Positions 7,857-16,628 of a stretch of 64,000 bases of DNA are shown here, one piece after another. The DNA is from Acidobacteriota bacterium (GTDB lineage Bacteria; Acidobacteriota; Holophagae; Acanthopleuribacterales; Acanthopleuribacteraceae): positions 1 to 64,000 of the forward strand of contig PDUC01000031.1 of the NCBI GenBank assembly GCA_002747255.1. The letters run 5' to 3'. Each line of letters starts with the position of its first letter. Position 1 is the stretch's first letter. A model generated the notes under the pieces. The model was given only the letters and a program-made list of their open reading frames with translations. It did not search any database and was not told the origin of the DNA. The position numbers were made by a program, and so were the translations under genes.

Positions 7857-9608
7857 TTAAAAGTCTTCTTCACAGAGTTTGCCGGAATAAAAGGCGTGGG
7901 TGATGGCTCCAACGACTTTGGGATCGAAGCGGATACCCGACAACTCGTTGAGACGGTTGATGGCGTCTTCCCAACTCATGGCCATTTGATAGGGCCGGTT
8001 GGTTGTCATGGCATCAAAGGCATCCGCAACCGCCACAATGCGGGCCTGCAGAGGAATGGCTTCGCCTCTCAATCCTCTGGGATAACCATCACCTCCCCAA
8101 TTCTCATGGTGGTATCTCAGGCCATCTGTAATAGGCTGAAGATCTTCAATGGCTCCGAGAATCTTAAACCCTTTTTCGGGATGTGTTTTCATGACTTCGT
8201 ATTCTTCTGCGGTAAGCTGGGCGGGTTTTTTCAAAATATTGTCGTCAATTCCTATTTTCCCGATATCGTGAAGGAGAGCGCTCAATTCAGTACGCTCCAG
8301 AAGCGTTCCTGTCTGACCCATTTCCAACGCAATGAAGCGCGCAAAACGGGACACCCTTTTTGAATGACCTTTGGTATAGGGATCCTTGGCATCGATGGCA
8401 TTAACCAGGGCGTAAATGGCCTTTAGAAGGGTTTCCTTCTGTCTTAATGCCGCCTCTTTAATCTGATCCAAATACAGCTGAATAGATCGCTGCATTTTAT
8501 TGAACTGTCTGGCGAGGATACCGAGTTCATTGCCTGATTGCAGCTGAATGGGTTCGCTGAAACTCTGGGAGGCCACACGCATACTGCCATCGAGGAGCTG
8601 TTGCAACGGCATTCGAATGGCATGGGCCAGGAAAAGTGCCACAAGTGAAGAGACAATGAGCGTCACAATCAACCACTTGTGAAGCGATTTTTTCATGGTG
8701 GTAACCGTGGCAAAAGCGATATCGCGGTTGATCTCGATTCCCAGCATCCAGGGTAAAAAAGACGATTGCGCGGAACAACCGATAAAAGGCTGCTGGTCAA
8801 GAGAATGATACGATTGAACTTGAGACAGTCGCCCCTTCGTCTCAATGTGAAATTGAACCACAGGGTGATTGGAGAAATCACTGCCTGGAGAAAAAATACT
8901 GGGCGCGTTTTCTCGAAACGCGGTCCTGGAATGGGCGATGAGCCTGCCAGTGTCGTCACAAATGAACAGCTGATAATTGGGAGGAGTGAACTCTAGCAGG
9001 TCTACAACCAGGGGTTTAAGTGAAATAATAACGGTTAAACTGGCCACCAGCGTTCCGCCAGAATCGCGAACCGGCTCGGAAAACAGGACCACAGGCGTGG
9101 CAGATTGAGGCGCCTTGAGAATGGGTGAACGGTATGAGTGTCCGTTCAGGGATTCTGCTGCAGCTTTCTCCAGGTAGTCCGCGAAATCAGCTGCTTGCAG
9201 ATCGCTTTGCCCGTTTTCAATGTACTGCCTTCCTAAAATGTCTCTGATCACCAGTGAAACGACATTGGGGTTTCTCTTCATAAATTGCGTAATGGTTCCC
9301 CGATGAGTGAAATTGCGATAGGCACTTTCAAAACCCAGCAGTTGAAGGGCATTGGATATGGAAGAAGCAAAATTCTCGAAAACCTGAAAGGTGTGGTTCA
9401 TTTCCAGATCCACTTCATGGGCCAAACGGTTGACAAGGCTCTGTTGGTTTTCCTCTTCTCTTATTTTAAAGCTGTCGTAAGTGCGCTCCATGTTCCTGTA
9501 GGCAAAGTAAAAACCCGCAACGGTCAAGGTGTTAATAGCCAGGAACAGACTGAGAGGCAAAGGCAGTTGTCGAAAAGGCCACGACATCAGAAATAAAATT
9601 TTATTCAA
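7857..9608 (-). CDS. HD-GYP domain c-di-GMP phosphodiesterase with extracytoplasmic sensor and HAMP
   Basis: 583 residues. Membrane segments at about 17-35 and 310-328 flank a Cache-like periplasmic sensor (with FSEPVRDSGGTLVASLTVII). A HAMP region follows (LDGSMRVASQSFSEPIQL.. NELGILARQFNKM). The C-terminal half is an HD-GYP domain: LLHDIGKIGIDDNIL with the HD metal ligands, HPEKGFKIL, and the signature HHENWGGDGYPRGLRGE, all intact. It should hydrolyse c-di-GMP in response to an external signal. The gene lies 17 bases downstream of the cyclase gene on the same strand. It converges with glk; a palindrome AACCCGGGTT at 7849-7858 spans the junction, but no T-run terminator is clear. Confidence 0.92.
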   Translation of the reverse strand: MNKILFLMSWPFRQLPLPLSLFLAINTLTVAGFYFAYRNMERTYDSFKIREEENQQSLVNRLAHEVDLEMNHTFQVFENFASSISNALQLLGFESAYRNFTHRGTITQFMKRNPNVVSLVIRDILGRQYIENGQSDLQAADFADYLEKAAAESLNGHSYRSPILKAPQSATPVVLFSEPVRDSGGTLVASLTVIISLKPLVVDLLEFTPPNYQLFICDDTGRLIAHSRTAFRENAPSIFSPGSDFSNHPVVQFHIETKGRLSQVQSYHSLDQQPFIGCSAQSSFLPWMLGIEINRDIAFATVTTMKKSLHKWLIVTLIVSSLVALFLAHAIRMPLQQLLDGSMRVASQSFSEPIQLQSGNELGILARQFNKMQRSIQLYLDQIKEAALRQKETLLKAIYALVNAIDAKDPYTKGHSKRVSRFARFIALEMGQTGTLLERTELSALLHDIGKIGIDDNILKKPAQLTAEEYEVMKTHPEKGFKILGAIEDLQPITDGLRYHHENWGGDGYPRGLRGEAIPLQARIVAVADAFDAMTTNRPYQMAMSWEDAINRLNELSGIRFDPKVVGAITHAFYSGKLCEEDF

Positions 9609-9625
9609 AATGCCTCCTGCCGAAA

Positions 9626-11233
9626 TTACTTTTTACTGAGTACTCGATAAACCTGAGTTTGCCCTGTCAGACCTTTCAGTTTAAAAGAGCCCAGGCATTC
9701 ACAGTTGAACTTGTGTATCACTCTCTTATAGGTTTCCGGACCAATGACAACCTGATTGGCAGAGCAGGCACTGGACTCCAATCGGGAGGCAATATTCACC
9801 GTATTGCCCAAAACAGTGTATTCCATTCGCTTGATGGAGCCAATATCGCCCGCAATGGTTTTTCCGGTGTTGATACCAATTCTAATGGCAAACCGGGACT
9901 CCTCAGGACGATCTTTGTTTACTTCCTCCAGAGCTTTCAGCATATCCAACGCAGCTGAAACAGCCCGTTCGGGGTGGTCTTCCATTTTATTTGGCGCTCC
10001 GAAAACAGCCATAATGGCATCACCAATGTACTTATCAAGCGTCCCTTCATAGGAAAAGATGATATCCGTCATGGTAGAAAAATACTCGTTCAGGAAAAGA
10101 GCGACTCGGCTTGGTTCCATCTTTTCAACCATGGTTGTAAAACCGACAATATCCGCGAAAACAACGCTCACATCGCGTTCATGTGCACTTAACTGAAACT
10201 GACCTGTAATTTCCCCAGTAGGATTTTTCAAAATTCGATTGACAATAGAGGGCGATTGATAGCGTTCCAGGCGCTGCCGGATACGACTCTCCCGAACAAT
10301 GGCTTCATTCAACTGAGCCTGTTCAATCCCGACAGCTGCAAAATTGGCCATGGCTGTTAACATGTCTAAATCGGTCTGGGAAAACTGGGCCGATGAAGTG
10401 GGACAGTCCAGATAAATAATGCCAATGGCTTTGTCCTTGTTGTAGAGAGGAACGCACATGGCCGATTTAATACCCAGAAAGCGAATGGACTCCCCCGCTG
10501 AAAATCGGGGGTCTACCTGGGCGTTTGTTGTCAGAATGGATAAATGCTGATCAACCGCCATTTCCGCAATGGTTTTTGAAATCTCGATACTGTCGCTCTT
10601 GGAAGCATACCGATGCTTAACAACTCTGGGTTCTAAGCTCATCAAGTTGTCACGCAACATCAGAAAACCCCGATCAGCGGGGAGATGTTCAAATATGAGA
10701 TCCATAACGCGGTCCATAATCGCTTGCGACGAGTTGACACTGAGCAGCGCTTTGGCTACTTCCACCAAAATGGGCATAATCTTCTTGTTCTGAGGATCAT
10801 CTTCCTTCCTCGAAAGATCCATACCCGGTGCGTCATCGTACTGAGCGTTCAGAACGTCATCCACTTTGCGAATAATGGTGCCCGCTTCCTTGTGCAAGGG
10901 CTTCTCTTCTGACAGCACAACCTGCTGCTGGATTGGAGGTTGTTCTTCTTCCCAAAGGTAGCGAATCTGCAAATTACCTATCTGAATGATACTTTCCGGT
11001 AACAGTTCCTCCTTGCGGATATAAACGTGATTGACCAGAGTCCCGTTTTTCGAGTTCAAATCCTCGATAACGGCACCAGCCGTGTCCATGGTAATCTTGC
11101 AATGCCTTCTGGAAATACCCGGTTGTGAAAAAATTAAATCGCATTCCGGCGAACGCCCTACCAACGTCGTCTCTGCAACAACCCGCTTCTGAACGGGTCT
11201 ACCGTGTTCAACATATTGCAGAACATAGGTCAT
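9626..11233 (-). CDS. FHA-GAF-class III adenylate/guanylate cyclase
   Basis: 535 residues from the ATG at 11233, chosen because GGAG lies 7 bases upstream; the longer frame adds 42 unlikely residues. Domain order: FHA (about residues 5-95, with GRSPECDL, SRRHC and LNSKNGT, the phosphothreonine-binding motifs), a GAF domain (about 150-310), then a class III cyclase domain (about 340-530). The cyclase keeps both metal aspartates (FADIVGF, YIGDAIMAVFG), the substrate-specifying lysine (LDKYIGD) and the VLGNTVNIASRLE stretch, so it is probably an active adenylate cyclase. It is likely controlled by binding to a phosphorylated partner (FHA) and a small ligand (GAF). It lies upstream of the HD-GYP gene with an 17-base gap, linking two cyclic-nucleotide pathways. 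Confidence 0.92.
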   Translation of the reverse strand: MTYVLQYVEHGRPVQKRVVAETTLVGRSPECDLIFSQPGISRRHCKITMDTAGAVIEDLNSKNGTLVNHVYIRKEELLPESIIQIGNLQIRYLWEEEQPPIQQQVVLSEEKPLHKEAGTIIRKVDDVLNAQYDDAPGMDLSRKEDDPQNKKIMPILVEVAKALLSVNSSQAIMDRVMDLIFEHLPADRGFLMLRDNLMSLEPRVVKHRYASKSDSIEISKTIAEMAVDQHLSILTTNAQVDPRFSAGESIRFLGIKSAMCVPLYNKDKAIGIIYLDCPTSSAQFSQTDLDMLTAMANFAAVGIEQAQLNEAIVRESRIRQRLERYQSPSIVNRILKNPTGEITGQFQLSAHERDVSVVFADIVGFTTMVEKMEPSRVALFLNEYFSTMTDIIFSYEGTLDKYIGDAIMAVFGAPNKMEDHPERAVSAALDMLKALEEVNKDRPEESRFAIRIGINTGKTIAGDIGSIKRMEYTVLGNTVNIASRLESSACSANQVVIGPETYKRVIHKFNCECLGSFKLKGLTGQTQVYRVLSKK

Positions 11234-11524
11234 AGGGTCGTCTCCACTTAATTGATTATGCCCCAACCGGACATTCCATATCCAGGATATTCCAGACAGT
11301 CTGGCATTATGTAAGCTACTGGAACGCCAAACCTGGAAAGGAATACAAAATGCTAACACAGGACACAGTACTTGTCACCATAGCTTTTTCTTTTTTGGCT
11401 TCAAGTCAAAAAATGCCGCTCCATCGGTTGTAGACCATTGATGTAAAGAGTCTGACTGCTTGAATATATATGACAAGCGTGACAGCAGCCCTGACCAAGT
11501 ACTGAACGCTCTTCCTGCATTTTA

Positions 11525-11572
11525 ACAACTTACAAAAGAAATAAGGGCATTTTTACAACTTATTGACAACTT
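11525..11572 (+). promoter_or_regulatory. Three phased ACAACTT boxes upstream of lexA
   Basis: ACAACTT occurs at 11525-11531, 11555-11561 and 11566-11572, spaced 30 and 11 bases, close to whole helical turns. The last box ends 5 bases before the -35 element. This arrangement suggests an operator or activator array; no canonical enterobacterial or Bacillus LexA box is visible, so these could be the lineage-specific LexA site. This is inference only. Confidence 0.4.
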
Positions 11573-11577
11573 TTTCA

Positions 11578-11606
11578 TTGACTGGAGAACATTGACACCC
11601 TATATT
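11578..11606 (+). promoter_or_regulatory. Sigma-70-type promoter of the lexA cassette
   Basis: TTGACT at 11578-11583 and TATATT at 11601-11606 are separated by exactly 17 bases, 23 bases before the lexA start codon. Transcription would start at about 11613, leaving a short leader that contains the AAGGGGGA ribosome binding site. Confidence 0.7.
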
Positions 11607-11629
11607 TTACCCACAAGGGGGAGAAAACC

Positions 11630-12223
11630 ATGGGTATCAGTGACAAGCAGTTGGCTATTCTCAATTATTTACGGGAAATTCACAGCAAAAAAAAAGCGGT
11701 TCCCAGCATTTCCGAACTCGGAGAGTTCTTTGATATGTCACAGCAAGCCATGTCAAAGAACCTCAAACGCCTGGAAAGGGAGGGTTTCATTAAGCGGCAA
11801 AAAGGCCGGTATCGCAATTTTACCATCGTGAAACCCGAGCCCCGCGCCATTCGCGTTCCGCTGCTCGGTAAAATAGCAGCCGGGGCACCCATTGAAGCCA
11901 TCGAAGTTCCCGAAGAAATTGACATACCCGAATCTGTTTTTAACGGTCAGGACGGTTTCGCCCTGCGCGTAGAGGGTCAATCCATGATCGAAGACGGCAT
12001 CCACCACGGCGATCTCGTCTTTGTCAAGCGTCAAACAACCGCGTTTAACGGGCAAACCGTGGTCGCTCTGGTCAATGGAGAAGCCACACTGAAACGCTAC
12101 TACCACGAAGGAGACCGCATCCGTCTCCAGCCGGCCAATCAAAACATGAAACCCCTTTACGTTTTCCCCGATCAGGACTTTGAAATTCGCGGTATTGTCG
12201 TCAGTTTGTTTCGTTCTTTTTAG
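11630..12223 (+). CDS. lexA: LexA repressor, S24 self-cleaving SOS regulator
   Basis: 197 residues with a strong AAGGGGGA site. A winged-helix domain (residues 1-65: ISELGEFFDMSQQAMSKNLK then RLEREGFI) precedes the S24 latent peptidase. The cleavage site is Ala84-Gly85 in KIAAGAP, the catalytic serine is Ser118 in GQSMIEDGI and the lysine is Lys155 in ATLKRYY, numbering almost identical to E. coli LexA. It represses SOS genes and cleaves itself when activated by RecA. The next genes, a Y-family polymerase and dnaE2, follow on the same strand with short gaps, so it probably controls them directly by autoregulating the operon. Confidence 0.95.
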   Translation: MGISDKQLAILNYLREIHSKKKAVPSISELGEFFDMSQQAMSKNLKRLEREGFIKRQKGRYRNFTIVKPEPRAIRVPLLGKIAAGAPIEAIEVPEEIDIPESVFNGQDGFALRVEGQSMIEDGIHHGDLVFVKRQTTAFNGQTVVALVNGEATLKRYYHEGDRIRLQPANQNMKPLYVFPDQDFEIRGIVVSLFRSF

Positions 12224-12272
12224 CCCTTAAAGCTGCTTTTACTCTTTTCGTCGTTCAAAAAAGGACTGCCTT

Positions 12273-13421
12273 ATGACCATCTTCTACCTGGACATCGACT
12301 CCTTTTTCTGTGCCCTTGTGGCAAAAAAAGACAGGCAACTGGCAGGCAGACCCTTTGTTGTCAGTCATCGTGCCGCATCGGCACGCGTTCTCTCCGCCTC
12401 GACTGCCGCCAAAGAGGCCGGCATTCATCGCGGTACGTCTCTCTCCATCTCAAAAAAGAAATTACCGGAATTGCAAGTCGTCCCTCCGGATTTCACTCTT
12501 TTCACCCAGGCAAGTAACACCATCATGAACATCGTCTGCTCCTATTCACCTCGTGTGGAGCCCAGAGGCTTCGGCCGTTTCGCGCTCGACATGAGAGGCA
12601 TGGACAAACTCTACCCCAGTTACCCGGACACCGCGCGGAAAATTCAGCGTGACATTCACCAACACATCTCTTTAAACAGCTACTTCGGAATCGCGCAAAA
12701 CAAACTGGTTGGGGCGATCGCAGCCAAGGAGAGTCAATTACAGCGAGAAGCACTCACTCTGGTGCGCGAAGGAGACGAAGCCCGTTTCCTTTCACCGCTT
12801 CCCTGCCGCGCTCTTCCAGAGTGGCGGTACCGAGTCATTCAAGAGCATCTCCGCGATCTCAACTTAACCCTTATTGCGCACATTCAACAAATTCCCCGCT
12901 CCCTTTTCTGCCTGGCTATCGGTCCCTTCTCCGCCGCCCTCCACGAACACGCCTTTGGGATCGACCTTCACCCTGTCACACCCCCTGTTGCATCTGAAGA
13001 CCTGACCGTCTCCCATGTCTTTAACCCGCCTACCAACGATGACAAGCAGCTCAAGGCCGATCTCTTTCACCTGGTTGAACACTTGGGCTTTAAACTCCGA
13101 CAGCGCAATTTGGGTTCCGATGAACTGCGTCTCTTCATTCGCTTCAGGGATGGCTACAACCGCAGAAAGCAAAGAAAAATCGCTTTTTGCCAGAACGACC
13201 TGGATCTTTACAAACACGCAAAATCCTGTTTCCAATCACTTTATAACCGACGTCAATCCATTGACCAAATTGCCGTCTCACTTCGCGGGCTGGCTCCCTT
13301 TCACCCTCAACTGGAGCTTTTCCCTTCACCTCAAAGCAGGCACCATCAACTTCAGCACAGCCTGGATCAAATTCGAACGCGCTTCGGACTCTCGTCCGTC
13401 CGCTACGCCATGCCCTCTTAG
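12273..13421 (+). CDS. ImuB-like Y-family DNA polymerase with a partly lost active site
   Basis: 382 residues. The N-terminus YLDIDSFFCAL keeps Asp7 and Asp9 of the first metal motif. The second motif, which in DinB reads RIEPLSLDEAYLDV, here reads RVEPRGFGRFALDM, so the catalytic Asp-Glu pair is Gly101-Arg102. The rest of the palm, thumb (GPFSAALHEHAFGID) and little finger domain is recognisable. QLELF at 346-350 is a beta-clamp-binding motif. Loss of catalysis plus clamp binding is the hallmark of ImuB, the scaffold subunit of the DnaE2 mutasome, though classical ImuB also lacks the first acidic motif. It is 50 bases after lexA and 30 bases before dnaE2. An alternative is a degenerate DinB. 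Confidence 0.85.
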   Translation: MTIFYLDIDSFFCALVAKKDRQLAGRPFVVSHRAASARVLSASTAAKEAGIHRGTSLSISKKKLPELQVVPPDFTLFTQASNTIMNIVCSYSPRVEPRGFGRFALDMRGMDKLYPSYPDTARKIQRDIHQHISLNSYFGIAQNKLVGAIAAKESQLQREALTLVREGDEARFLSPLPCRALPEWRYRVIQEHLRDLNLTLIAHIQQIPRSLFCLAIGPFSAALHEHAFGIDLHPVTPPVASEDLTVSHVFNPPTNDDKQLKADLFHLVEHLGFKLRQRNLGSDELRLFIRFRDGYNRRKQRKIAFCQNDLDLYKHAKSCFQSLYNRRQSIDQIAVSLRGLAPFHPQLELFPSPQSRHHQLQHSLDQIRTRFGLSSVRYAMPS

Positions 13422-13450
13422 CACGTTTCCTTGTTCCAGTAGAAACCAAC

Positions 13451-16400
13451 ATGACTCATTATCACCATCTCTACATCCAAAGTCATTTTTCTCTCATGTG
13501 GGGCACGGCCTCACTTGAACAACTGGCCCGGCGCCTCAAGGAAGACCAGCAGACCGCTTTCCCGTTGACGGATCGCAACGGTCTATACGGTCTCGTACAA
13601 CACATTCAAATATGCCAGAGCAGTGGTTTACGCCCCATTATCGGCTGTGAACTCTTCAGGGAAACCGTTTTTCCCCCTTCTCAACGCTCTTTCAAGCGCA
13701 CCCTTGAAGGGACACCCCCACCAGATCAGACACTTTGCCTGGTAAAATCAAAGCCCGGTTACCGGAATCTCTGCCGTATGCTCACCGACCTCAGCTTTCA
13801 ACCCCGTCGCGCGCTTTGGGAACTGCTCCGCGACCGCCTGGAAGGCCTGATCTTGATTACCCAAACCCCAAGCATCCTCGCCTTCCATCGAGATGGAGCC
13901 GAAGTTTACATCGACCTGGCCTTGGGGCGAATGGCCAGAGCCGTTGAACTTCACGAGCAATGGAATCTACCCATGGTCGCAACGGTGCACGCGGCTCTTC
14001 CTCAGACTCAGGATATGCAGCGGCACCTCGTTCTCCGAGCCATTGATACCAACAGCAAGCTCTCCCAAAGGCACCTCTTCCAGCACGCCGCCGCAGAGAA
14101 TGTACTCTGTTCCAGGGCCCATGCTCAAGCGCGCTTCGCGGCCTTTCCCGAAGCAGTCAGGAGAACCGGCAGCATCCTCGATTCCTGTGAGTATGTACCT
14201 GCCACCGGTAAGCTCATTTTTCCCAGCAACACTCATGGCAAGAACGCGCAGATCCTGCGTAGAAAGGCCTATGATGGTGCTCTGCGTCGACTGGGAAGCG
14301 TTCAGAGAGAAACCAGAGAGCGCCTTGAGTTTGAACTCACACTCATTCGCAAAAAGAATTTTGAATCGCCCTTCCTCATTGCGGAAGATGTTGTTCACCA
14401 CTTTCCCATTACCTGCGGCCGCGGCAGTGCCGCTGCCAGCCTGGTCGCCTACTGCCTCGGCATTACTCATGTCAATCCGCTCACTCATCACCTCTTTTTC
14501 GAGCGATTCCTCAACGAAGGCCGCAAGGATCCTCCCGATATCGATATTGATTTTCCCTGGGATCAACGCAATCAGGTGCGCGACTACCTGTGGAAGAAAT
14601 ACGGGCGCAACCGCATAGCCATGGTTGCCAACACCAATCACCTCCAGTTTGATGGTGCCCTGCGTGAAGTGGCCAAGGTTTTTGGCTTTGGCTCCCATGA
14701 AGTCACCCATTTCACCCGTACACTTCATCGTCTCAAGCGCGGTCTGTACCAGCCCCGCTTCACGCCGGTCTGGCAAAAGGTCGTCAAGTGGGCTCGTATG
14801 CTGGAAGGCAGTCCGCGTTGCCTGGGTGTTCACTGCGGCGGTGTTGTCATTACCCCGCAGGACATCTCCTTTTATGCACCGTTACTGGATATGCCCATCG
14901 GTTATCCAACCCTTCCCTGGGACAAAGACGACGTGGAGGCTTACGGCTTCATTAAACTCGATTTCCTCGGCAACAGAAGTTTGGCAGTTATCCGCGACAC
15001 CCTTCAAAGCGTATCGCGGTCAAAGCACAAAAAGCAAAAGGAACTGCCGGCTTACGATCAACTCAACCCGATTGACGACCCGAACACTCAAAGGCTGATT
15101 GCAGCAGGCCGAACCATTGGGTGTTTTTACATTGAATCACCCGCCACACGCCAACTCCTCCAAAAGGCCGGTCATGGCGACTATGAAACACTTGTCGCTA
15201 TTTCATCCATTATTCGTCCCGCAGCCAATGCGGTGACAGAAAAATGGGTTAAACGCCACCGCCGCTTTAAAAAAGGGCTTCCACCCGATTGGGACCCCGT
15301 TCATCCCCTTTTTGAAGAAGTGCTCCGTGAAACGCATGGTCTCATGGTTTATCAGGAAGATGTAACCCGAACGGCCATGGCCTTAGCGGGTTTTGATGCC
15401 TTTGAGGGCAACCTGCTTCGAAAGATTATGTCCAAAAAAGCACCCGAAAAACTGACTGCCCTCAAGGAAAAGTTCATCCGTGGCTGCAAGCAAAACCGGC
15501 TCACACAAAATCAGATTGACACAGTTTGGTCCATGATCGAGTCCTTTTCGGGCTATTCCTTCTGTAAGCCCCACTCGGCATCCTACGCCTTGGTCAGCTT
15601 CAAGTCCGCTTACTTGAAGCTCAACTATCCCGAACACTTCCTAGCAGCGGTTCTCGCCAATTACGGCGGCTATTACTCAACCTACACTTACCTCAGCTAT
15701 GCCCGCAGACTCGGCATTCCAGTCAGACTGCCGGACATCAATTGGAGTCAGAAGAGTTTTTCAGCCTCCAAACGCTGTATTTTAATTGGGTTCGATCAGA
15801 TCAAGGGCTTAAAGGAAAGCAGCATTCAAATGATCCTGAAGGCGAGAAGTTCGGGTTTCTTCAAAGATTTAAACGGCTTTCTCGCTCGCGTACCCCTTCC
15901 CAGAAAAGAGCTCCGCAAACTCATCTTAATTGGTTGTTTCGATGAGATCGAGCCCGGGCGCACTCGATCTTCGCTTATGCTTCACGCGCTCTGCCACGAC
16001 CCGGAAGGTAAAGAACAGATACTCAAGCCTTTTGCCCCTTCAACCGAAAACATCCCCGAACTTCCCGCTTTTACCGAAAAACAGCGGGATGACATCGAAC
16101 AGGCCTTCCTCACCTTCCCGGTCTCCAGAACACCGCTCCAGCAATATATGCCAATTACCCGGCGCATTCCCCACATTCTATCGGAGAGTCTGAAAGATCA
16201 CATTGGTCAAACCGTGACGGTCTTCGGCACTTTGCTTTCGGCAAAAACCGTACGCACAAAGACAAAAGACGCCATGTCGTTTCTCACCTTTGAAGATGAG
16301 AGTGAGCTCTTTGAATGCGTTGCTTTTCCAACAGCCTATCGGCAATTTGCAACTATCATGGAATACGATCAAAGCTACTTACTCCGCGGTCAGGTCGAAG

Positions 16401-16492
16401 AACAACTGGGCGCGGTCTCCCTGCACCTTAATTACATGAAAAAACTCGATCCGCAAATGTTGCTGACATACACACAATCAAGCATGTTATAA
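13451..16492 (+). CDS. dnaE2: Error-prone DNA polymerase DnaE2 (ImuC)
   Basis: 1013 residues, the size of DnaE2 rather than the replicative DnaE (about 1160). The family C polymerase active site is intact: Asp363 and Asp365 in PPDIDIDFPW, Asp504 in FIKLDFLG, and GRGSAAASLVAYCLGIT. The N-terminal PHP domain is degenerate: the usual H-x-H is Tyr8-x-Gln10 and the ITDHDG motif is LTDRNG, so no proofreading by this domain is expected. A C-terminal OB fold (TVTVFGTLLSAKTVRTKTKD) ends the protein. It performs mutagenic translesion synthesis during SOS, probably with the Y-family partner just upstream. No clear terminator follows; it converges with the next gene. Confidence 0.93.
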   Translation: MTHYHHLYIQSHFSLMWGTASLEQLARRLKEDQQTAFPLTDRNGLYGLVQHIQICQSSGLRPIIGCELFRETVFPPSQRSFKRTLEGTPPPDQTLCLVKSKPGYRNLCRMLTDLSFQPRRALWELLRDRLEGLILITQTPSILAFHRDGAEVYIDLALGRMARAVELHEQWNLPMVATVHAALPQTQDMQRHLVLRAIDTNSKLSQRHLFQHAAAENVLCSRAHAQARFAAFPEAVRRTGSILDSCEYVPATGKLIFPSNTHGKNAQILRRKAYDGALRRLGSVQRETRERLEFELTLIRKKNFESPFLIAEDVVHHFPITCGRGSAAASLVAYCLGITHVNPLTHHLFFERFLNEGRKDPPDIDIDFPWDQRNQVRDYLWKKYGRNRIAMVANTNHLQFDGALREVAKVFGFGSHEVTHFTRTLHRLKRGLYQPRFTPVWQKVVKWARMLEGSPRCLGVHCGGVVITPQDISFYAPLLDMPIGYPTLPWDKDDVEAYGFIKLDFLGNRSLAVIRDTLQSVSRSKHKKQKELPAYDQLNPIDDPNTQRLIAAGRTIGCFYIESPATRQLLQKAGHGDYETLVAISSIIRPAANAVTEKWVKRHRRFKKGLPPDWDPVHPLFEEVLRETHGLMVYQEDVTRTAMALAGFDAFEGNLLRKIMSKKAPEKLTALKEKFIRGCKQNRLTQNQIDTVWSMIESFSGYSFCKPHSASYALVSFKSAYLKLNYPEHFLAAVLANYGGYYSTYTYLSYARRLGIPVRLPDINWSQKSFSASKRCILIGFDQIKGLKESSIQMILKARSSGFFKDLNGFLARVPLPRKELRKLILIGCFDEIEPGRTRSSLMLHALCHDPEGKEQILKPFAPSTENIPELPAFTEKQRDDIEQAFLTFPVSRTPLQQYMPITRRIPHILSESLKDHIGQTVTVFGTLLSAKTVRTKTKDAMSFLTFEDESELFECVAFPTAYRQFATIMEYDQSYLLRGQVEEQLGAVSLHLNYMKKLDPQMLLTYTQSSML

Positions 16493-16628
16493 AAACACAC
16501 TTAACCACCTTTCGTCATAAAAAGGCGGCACGGTGTCTGCTCTCCGCAACGCGGTTTATGCCGCGCAAGATGGTGTCCCTTCAACCAGCTGATTGAGGCT
16601 TATCGACGGTATATCGACAGACTCAAAT

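Noticed and set aside
7849-7858. AACCCGGGTT palindrome between glk and the HD-GYP gene as a terminator
   Set aside because: The stem would have no loop and there is no T run on either side.
13967-14833. 288-residue minus-strand open frame inside dnaE2
   Set aside because: Antisense shadow of conserved polymerase motifs, without a ribosome binding site.
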